From the NCBI GenBank assembly GCA_013115135.1, contig JABANP010000011.1:1-64000 (forward strand): DNA of 64,000 nt, given 5' to 3'. The first letter of the stretch is position 1, and each line of letters begins with the position of its first letter. This DNA is from Perkinsus olseni (taxonomy: Eukaryota > Perkinsozoa > Perkinsida > Perkinsidae). The notes below the pieces were generated by a model, which was given only the letters and a program-made list of their open reading frames with translations, did not search any database and was not told the origin of the DNA. The position numbers and the translations under genes were made by a program. Of the stretch, positions 57,000-64,000 are shown piece by piece.

Positions 57000-57440
57000 T
57001 CACAAAACGCCCCTGATGATCATCCGATTAGAATCGCCTCTGTCCATCTTCTGCTGCTTCATAATCGACCCTCCGGCACCACCACCACCACTCGGCGTCG
57101 CTCTTCTCGGTACAAATTCTGGAGAAAGCTGAAAGCGCTGCGCTCTCCTCCCGCGCAATGTGAATATCTGCCTTCCCTTCGACGGACCTTCCTGCTGTGC
57201 TACGCGTGTGACAAGGAGAGATATCACTGACAACTTGTCTACTGGTGGCCGCCCAGCTGTCCAACGTCGCTGGGAAAGGAACACCAATGAACGTCTTATG
57301 TCGATTACAAAGCGTCCGTTGCGGATATGCAGCCACTGTGATGCATTATTCGGAAAACAACAACAACACTACAAATTGCAGGACTTGCTGAGTGCACGCT
57401 ACCCTATTCTGACCGTGCTACATTCGAAGTGCTGTGACCT
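57000..57440 (-). pseudogene. Truncated copy of the SMC4 5' end
   Basis: On the minus strand the sequence encodes KMDRGDSNRMIIRGVL, which lines up with [17 protein letters not shown] of SMC4, and the DNA matches 54235-54350 over about 110 bp (shared words CCCATCTTC / TCCATCTTC and ACTCGGC). The upstream part also matches: CACGCTACCCTAT...TGACCGT...GCTACATTC occurs near 57398 and near 54817. Nothing corresponding to Walker A or later exons follows, so it is a dead fragment, not a second SMC4. Confidence 0.65.
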
Positions 57441-58209
57441 CTCACTGAGAGGGTGTTCGGGTCTCAATCATCGAGCGATAAGCGCCGCAATTCTCAAGAC
57501 GAGAACACCCAAACTCGCGTTCGACGGCTGACCACTTCGGACTACGACCACGTTGGTCATATGCTTGCCGGAAGAGTTGCCACTGAGCCTAAAAGTAACG
57601 AAGGAGAAAAGTCATGTTAACTGCGGCTCAGAGTTCAACATCTGCGTCGTTCCGATGATCCTCTTCAAGTTTGGTCGGCTCTTGAAGCCCTGGCCTTCTG
57701 GCGAGACCCTGGGGGAAAGCACACAATATCAGAGATGGGTCATCCAAAAATCCGAACGGATATTCGTGGCTTCTGCGGGGACGGAGAAGGTTTGGGAGAG
57801 TCACTGCGCTGAGAGAAAAGCGATCGCAATAGTAAATTGTTGTACAGCGCCGCTAAGTGACAAGCATGGACGAGCACCGGGTATATGACTTAGCCAACTG
57901 GCCATCAACGGATCCCGCAATGGTCGGGCAGCCAACAGTCTACGCCTTCTCAAGCTGAAGGATGGGAAAGACCGAGAACTGGTCAATTGTGGGGGATAGT
58001 TTTCGGGAGCGTTCCACTTCCACCCGGAGTGGCAACAACAGAAGTAAGCAAAACCCTCCACAGGATGCCTCAACGGTAACCTGATTGCAGCAGGATGAGG
58101 AGTAGGTAGGCATTCGGATGACTCTCAACTAAGGTGCGCCGGGGTATGAACAACAGACATCAGGGATGGGGCATGTGGCACGATGGTGGCCACGCATCTC
58201 GTCTCAAGC

Positions 58210-59174
58210 CTAGATGTTCTCGTCGTGCAACTCGGGAATTCTGTAGGTGCAACAACTGTACCCCTCATCACAGAGACGATTAAATCATATGCTCTCAATT
58301 GCCTCCGAAGTCCCACTTCCGCAATCGAAGCCTGCAGTCCGATAAAACTCTGCCATGTCTGGTTCATAATATCACGATACGTAAGCCATGACAGTGCGAA
58401 TGTATGGCTTCGTTCTCTGGACCTAATCGTTTGTGGTCTTGCGGGAGCAACAAAATATCCCCAAGAGCGTTCTGCAACGGGTGGCAAGGTACCCTGTGCC
58501 CTTCGCGTTGGTGAGCACGCTGCCAACAAGAGCGTCTTCACACATTGCTGTAACTATGTCAGTCACGTAGCTATGAATATCAACAACATGAGGGACGTAA
58601 GGCACAAAATTACGAAGTGACTTTATGTTCAATCGACAGTAAGCTGATTGACGACAGGGTTGATCGTATCCAACACGCCCGTGTAGCGGCAATGCAAGGC
58701 TCACATTCCTCAGCATCCGACCGAGCTTCTTCAAGTCGGCTTCTCGGTCCTCAGTCCTCTGTATCCCGTGTATGTACACAAGCTCCTCAAACCAAATATC
58801 GAACGCATCCTGAATCAGAGAACCCTCGCGAGAAGAGCAAATTGTTTCGCTAAGGGTCAATCTAGAGAAGTGGTAAACTAATACTAGTAAACCAAAAATA
58901 GTAAACCGATAGACTCAGTGATAACGATCCACGACTGCCTTCCACTAGAGGCCACGATATGGCCACAAACTCACCCCTCTACCTTCTCCACAACGGCCTG
59001 AGCCGAGGTAAAAGGAGATTCTGAGGGATCTTCGAGTTGAGAGGCAGCCTCGTTAATATTCCCAAGGCTCTCTCGCCTCTGTGTAGAGCTCTTGTCACTT
59101 CTCAAGCAAAGGAATGTTGATGGTAGCATAGCAGCCACTATGTAGATGAGACGCACAGGGCGAGTAGTACTCAT
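58210..59174 (-). CDS. Small secreted protein B of the duplicated family
   Basis: ATG 59174 opens a signal peptide (RPVRLIYIVAAMLPSTFLCL) followed by a Ser/Glu-rich stretch. Exon 2 has IWFEELVYIHGIQRTED ... KKLGRMLRN, matching exon 2 of A and C. The last exon has FYRTAGFDCGSGTSEA and the family ending SCCTYRIPELHDENI at TAG 58212-58210. An in-frame TGA (58287-58285) interrupts the last exon, so this copy may be non-functional. It is the most diverged of the three. Family unknown. Confidence 0.5.
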
Positions 59175-60039
59175 CAGGAAATCGATAGCCACTGCAGGAT
59201 CGGTGGAAATGCAATAGGTTTGGTGCGCCTAAGAGCGTATCGCACAAAAAGGGAAATTCGCGGGCAGTGCCGCTTTGGTATTGGGAAAAGTAACCGACTA
59301 CTTGCGTTTCAGGCAGGTCATTTGAGGAGCATACGGTCTCGACAGACCGAACTCGAAGCACTACCGTCTACCACCACACACCTGCAAAGCCCTCTCGGTG
59401 ATCAAGGCAGAGAGTACGACGGTGGATGGGATACCTCAAGCTCAATGCCGTTCGTACTCCAGAACAGGGTGTGGTGATTACGGTATGAGAATTCAGGATG
59501 CCACTCATCTCGACGACCCTAACCAAAAAACGGCGCACTCAACTTCAGATACGGTTAGGTCGAACAAAATAACCCGACACTCTCATCCATAACGAAATTT
59601 TCCGCTCAAATCACGTGGTCGAGATAGGATCGTTCGGAAAGGCAACCTGCTGTGCAGCTCGCCCGTTGCGGGCGAGTCACTCGAGCGGAGAGTGTCTCGG
59701 ATACAGAGCTCACCCTCATAGTAAAAACTGGTACAAGCGACGACGGAAAAAACACTCTTTCCTTGCCGAAAGAGCAGTGACATCCTCGAGCGAGGCTCTT
59801 TAGAGGAGCTGTCTACATAGACGGCCCGAGTAGAATATGTTAACCTGAAAGATCTAAATTCCTCGCAACGCTGGTGTGATACATGCATACCGACTCAACT
59901 CGAACACCCTGTTTGTTCCATTACAATACGACAAGCAAGGCGAAGTATCCTTCTTTACATCCATGCAAGGGCTATTAAGAATGATGACAAATATCAAGCA
60001 CTTGGTGCGGGAATGGTGAGCCATCAGAGAACCGATAGA

Positions 60040-60937
60040 TCAGCCCGTATCCTCCTTGTGAGTATCGGGGATATCGTAGTTGCATTGCATGTATCCGAGA
60101 TCTGCCGCTGGAAGAATGAGAACGTATTGTCCACTATTCCAGCTACAAGGAACCCTACCTTCGCAATCAAAGCCTGCTTTTTTGTAGAATGATGTCCGCT
60201 CTTCGTCGTTCCACCCGGGACTGGCTGTCACTCGACGAACATAGGGCCTTGTTCTCACAATCTGATCGTTACAACACCCGCGTCACTATATCCTCAATGC
60301 GATCCCTCTATCGGATGACAACCTATCACTGTGCCCCGAAGTGATAAGAGTGAGTGACTCACTGTGAGTCGGTAGACCGGTTCACTCGCAGCACGCAACG
60401 GCTATCAATGGAAAAATGATATCTGATCTCACATATTTCAGCAGATGCTTGAGTGCTTCCGCCTCGGTTCCTCGGCCTTCCCAGTCTTCCCTCGTATTTA
60501 TACTGTGTATATTCACAGCTTCCTCAAACTCAACTCCCCCCAATATATCCTAAAAATATAAAAAAAGAATTTCGCGAGAGTAACACACTTTTGCTCTCTG
60601 AATGACGATAGAAACGGAAAGGACGATGAATATGCACTTGGTGAGAGGACCGGTGTCAAGAAGCGATGAGCGAGAACATGCTAAGAACATAGCGCCCGCA
60701 GGATACTCACACGACCCTACCTGCCCTCTTGGATCGACTACCAAGTACTCCTCTGAACTACTGCGTCTCTCAGAAACTAGGCCCAACCGATATTCGAGCT
60801 TCGAGGGGTCGATCATGTTGTTCGCCCAGCCTTCCAGTTTCTTATTAGGATCTTTTCAGACTTGTTAAACCGAGTACGGTTGTTGACAGCAACGCAGCCG
60901 CCACGTAGAAAGGGCAGTAACAGCGACTGGTGATCAT
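60040..60937 (-). CDS. Small secreted protein C of the duplicated family
   Basis: ATG 60937 opens a signal peptide (CPFYVAAALLSTTVLGLTS). The frame then steps +1 at TAA 60847-60845 (context TCC TAA T) and continues as NKKLEGWANNMIDPSKLEY ... EEYLVVDPRGQ, in register with SQRDSDAKLESL ... EFLAVD of paralogue A. Exon 2 has GGVEFEEAVNIHSINTRED ... LKHLLK. The last exon has SFYKKAGFDCEGRVPCSW and GYMQCNYDIPDTHKED, ending at TGA 60042-60040. The break could also be an extra A in an AAAA run six bases earlier. Function unknown; the product is predicted to be secreted. Confidence 0.55.
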
Positions 60938-62021
60938 GAGGACCTTGGCAGCTATTGTGGGAGCAATGACGAATAGGAGGAAACCATCGCGCTCGAGAAA
61001 ATATCGATTGGAAAGATGACCCGTTGTGCGGTGCCGGTGCTGTCGAGACCTGGTGAGAGGAGTTCCTTGAACGTTGAATGCCGTTTTGAGCCCCACGTGT
61101 CCATTCCGAATCTTTTCCTGCAGGAGGATCGACGGCTGCCAAGAGGTCTCGCGCCACCTTCAGCACATAGCGAGAAAAGACATCTCCAAAGGCCTGTCTG
61201 CACGAACGGCTAAGAGAGGAGGGAGAGGCAGAAGATCATAGGAGTCAACCCAGCCCTGTTCGGCAAGCTACGGAAATCCAGAAAGACTGCTCCAATTCTA
61301 TCTCGACGACTGCAAACGGTCTCAACGCAAATACCTCATATATTCGATCACAGTGCGACCCTGTCATCATGGCTCGCTTCACTCATCTGCACAGTCTCCC
61401 TCGCTCGGGTCACGGATACTCGACGCGGGGGCAGTGCTGCATCCCTCGGCATGATTATCATACTCGCTCGTATTGGGCTTCCGAGTGGCTCCTAAAGGCA
61501 ATGCCGCAATGGCCAAACCTCAGCATCTATGCACTCCAGAGAGGAGCTTGCTTATTTTGTACAGAGGTGCCTCTGACGCCCACGTTACTTCATTTTAGCA
61601 AATTCTTTTGATAAAGTTAAACACAAATGAAAAGACGGTGAAAGAGCAAACGATACGATTCGTCTGGTCGTGGACCCCACCTACCTGCCACGAGCATCCC
61701 CCCACCGAGTGCAGCGGCCGTTGCTAAATGACGATATTTTGATTATCCAATCCCACCAAGTAGAGTGTGCATGCGGATGGTAGGGTACTCGGGGTGTGAA
61801 CGGAGTACGGCAAGGCCAATGCCAATTGCAGTGGTCACTCAGGAACTAAAATATCATCGTCAGTCATGGCTAGTCGCCCTACACCGACTGAGCTCTATGC
61901 TCACCGATAAAGAGGTATTCCCTGAGAGACTATGGCCTTGCTCATTCACTATCGAATTTGTTCTACAGAGCAGCAACGAGGACCGAGACGCAGTCACCAT
62001 TTTCTCTGCTTATCCACTCAT
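60938..62021. other. Upstream region of gene C; nothing else resolved
   Basis: It contains the shared upstream block (61006-61019). Frames beyond 61200 are short and unsupported. Confidence 0.45.
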
Positions 62022-62760
62022 TCACAGTTGAACACGCAACCGGAAATTCCATCGGTACTCCCTTCCTAGTACCTCCTTCTGCTTATATCCCATGCAGCTA
62101 AGATCCTGCACTGGGAAGCATGGCCCTCCACCTTCATAAGGGTCATCAGCCTCGCATTTGAAGCCGCACTCACCCATATACACCGACCTGCCACGACGAC
62201 GAAGGCCTGATGTGTCATCCGCTCCTAGCCCGCTAACCTATGCCATCCAATAGGACACATATCGTAGTTGGGTATGCATTTACGAGGAGGCGGGAGGGGC
62301 ACCCGCTGCCATGCTGATGGATCCTGACCAAGTGACCAACCACTGCTTCCGCTATGTCAGGCCGTACATCTAACCCACGATGTTAGGACGCAGCCAGAAA
62401 AAGGGATAGGCTCGAACTGTCGACTATCATGAATTTACGCGACATACTGGTAAGGCGCATCATCCCCGCTTGGCAGTTCACCTTGCCATGACTTGCCATC
62501 TCGTTAGCCCACTTCTCGTAAGCCTCATTTCTTCCCTTGTGCTTCCAGGGCCGCCCTCTGGAGTATCTCCCCGTTCTTAAACCCTATCTCCTGCACCCTA
62601 TGAAGCATCTTCATAAATAAGCCTGTAGGGTCACCAGGCAGGGCAGGGGTAGAGACCGCATAAGGAAGGTGGAATCCAGGGAATAATACCATACCATCCT
62701 CAAGCTCCCAACATTTAGTGACAACCCAAGACGTGGAAAAACAAGGACAACCTCGATCAT
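62022..62760 (-). CDS. Gene D, partial, related cysteine-containing protein with a +1 break
   Basis: Exon sequence LFPGFHLPYAVSTPALPG ... ILQRAALEAQGKK ends at TGA 62527-62525, and the +1 frame continues at once as EAYEKWANEMASHGK to a GTGAAC donor. Further exons encode GECGFKCEADDPYEGGGPC and DLSCMGYKQKEVLG, ending at TGA 62024-62022. The GF.CE and PC words recall the last exon of genes A and C, so it may be a distant relative. The 5' end is unclear: a hydrophobic frame near 62904-62815 could supply a signal peptide but lacks an ATG at its start. Confidence 0.45.
62400..62475 (-). repeat. tRNA-like sequence in a gene D intron (same strand as host)
   Basis: The minus strand has GGGAT near the intron start and CTATCCC followed by TTTTT 50 bases later, with CAGTTCGAGCC (T-loop-like) before it. 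GGGAT/ATCCC can pair as a partial acceptor stem and the T run looks like a Pol III terminator. D and anticodon stems are poor and the length is short (about 64 nt), so it is probably a relic. Confidence 0.35.
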
Positions 62761-63039
62761 CATACCCGCGTAACAGGAAGGATATTTAAATAGCAGATAG
62801 CAGATGATATTAACAGGAGCCTCGCTAAGTCGTGAGGTTACGCCCATAACGCCGAGAATAGCACCACATAGGGCGACGTGTCGGGGACTAGGAAGCTTAC
62901 GCAATCAACTGCATACACCCTTGTCGACCAATTACCAGCCCCTTCTATGAAGCCCGCCTCGACTGGGTTACCGACGACAACAACTACCCCATCGTGCAGA
63001 AACAGTGCTAGTAAGGATACATGCTGCAGAAACATCCGG

Positions 63040-63495
63040 TCACTCCTCCCCACCGATGAGCAGCCCATCCGCATCACCATCATGCTCCATCATATCCTGA
63101 GCCTCCAACTCAGCTACGCGTCGGGCCTCACGCTTCTTCAACCGAGCGGCCTCTCGCTCGTGGTCAATCACCTTCCATGCCTCCTGTACCTCCGCCCACT
63201 CGTACTCAAGTCTACGGCGGTATGCTATGGCCATCTCCTTAGCCCTGAATACATGCAAGCAGTTCCATACCATCCCTTTGGTTACACATCTTTGATTCAC
63301 CTGTCGAACCCCCACTGGCCGACTCTGAAATAACAGCTGCAATTGACGAAGTAGTTATGTTCATAACACCGCCGCTTGAACTGGACTCTCCAGGACCCGC
63401 TCGGATGCCACCTCACCCCTACAGTCAAAAGATACCATGCAAGTATCTTAGGTTGACCACCACACCTCTCACACCGCAAAGATACTTCGTCCATT
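63040..63495 (-). CDS. AP2-domain protein, C-terminal exons
   Basis: One exon gives GVRWHPSGSWRVQFKRR and YFRVGQWGFDR. After an intron of about 85 nt it continues AKEMAIAYRRRLEYEWAEV. The pattern W..V.....F....GF..AK..A...R matches AP2 domains of the ApiAP2/AP2-integrase type found across alveolates, which bind DNA. A charged helix (REAARLKKREARRVAELEA) and an acidic end (LLIGGEE) follow, to TGA 63042-63040. A 10-residue Cys-containing insert sits between the strands. The 5' part lies further right or beyond the window and I could not resolve it. Confidence 0.55.
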
Positions 63496-64000
63496 CAATT
63501 TGCTTGATGAGCTCTCTAGATTCATTCGTACCTACAACCATATTGAGGGGCTACCTTTCACCTGCCATCCCCACCTGCTCTGAACATCCTCCTTATGTAC
63601 CCGCTAGCCATAACGCTCTTCGGTATCGCCATGTATGATATCGGCCTGAAAGCAGCTAGTGAAGACCACAATGATGGAGGGATTTACAAAGTGAATTCGA
63701 ACATCTCAATTTACGTCGCAAGTAAAAGCATTTAATCGGTATTAGTCCAACTTCAGTACAATTGTAATGTGGAACCAAGCTGCAACCCGGTTCAACTGGT
63801 GACGGACCTCACCACCCAATCGCGTATGTGGTATTACTTGGGGACATAGTGAGTTTGGTGATGCTGCAGTAAGCGGCCTTTATGTGATCGCCGTTGCCTT
63901 ACTCGAACCTTCATACCCCTGATCGACCATCAGTGCAACGCACCAGCCCAACTCCACGGAGGCGATAGACTTCCGTGTCTAATACATTCTCCACGATGAC
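63496..64000. other. Right end, unresolved
   Basis: Probably the 5' part of the AP2 gene or its upstream region. No exon or RNA gene could be supported. Confidence 0.35.

Noticed and set aside
1..64000. CRISPR arrays, bacterial operons, rRNA genes or riboswitches
   Set aside because: No regular repeat-spacer pattern, no Shine-Dalgarno-linked gene runs and no rRNA-like conserved blocks; gene structure is plainly eukaryotic.

Overview
The window looks like nuclear DNA of an intron-rich single-celled eukaryote. The best fit is an alveolate close to Perkinsus, judged from GT-AG introns of mostly 44-110 nt, an AP2-type domain, eukaryotic PP4, SMC4, RPS2, GPI-anchor and nucleoplasmin-FKBP genes, several rapidly diverging secreted families and a decayed retroelement. 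The species assignment is inference. Exons were assembled by hand by matching reading frame, splice phase and known family motifs, so gene spans are firmer than individual exon edges.

Layout. 1-2688: decayed LTR-retrotransposon pol (RT, RNase H, integrase). 5342-9390 (-): receiver domain joined to a degenerate class III nucleotide cyclase and a long coiled coil. 9658-9918 (-): small membrane ORF. 10810-14212 (+): PIG-W/GWT1 inositol acyltransferase. 15313-16467 (-): intronless secreted protein. 16691-18264 (+): Gfo/Idh/MocA oxidoreductase of D-galacturonate reductase type. 18754-20154 (+): unknown Gly-rich protein. 20453-22509 (+): PP4 catalytic subunit. 23035-27130 (-): two tandem secreted acidic proteins. 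28513-31067 (+): ER protein disulfide isomerase ending HRDEL. 31374-32345 (+): ribosomal protein S2. 32796-36509 (+): mitochondrial TypA/BipA GTPase. 36835-38160 (-): nucleoplasmin-like FKBP. 38713-39406 (+): membrane RING-H2 protein. 39407-45183: gene-poor, full of foldbacks, a GATT/AATC-rich array and a tRNA-like relic. 45184-46110 (+): intronless secreted protein. 47557-54504 (-): condensin SMC4. 55612-62900 (-): a cluster of small secreted genes (A, B, C and a related D), with a truncated copy of the SMC4 5' end lodged among them. 63040-63495 (-): AP2-like exons.

Three cross-cutting signals stand out. First, at least six introns in six different genes contain tRNA-like T-arm sequence, usually antisense to the host, and two short ones consist of little else. 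Second, seven reading-frame breaks (two in the retroelement, five in cellular genes) are +1 changes that join two convincing coding segments at, or within a few codons of, an in-frame stop. This could be indel error, decay or recoding. Third, perfect long palindromes with one-base loops occur in the intergenic DNA. The genes are a mix of housekeeping functions and secreted proteins and do not form one pathway.
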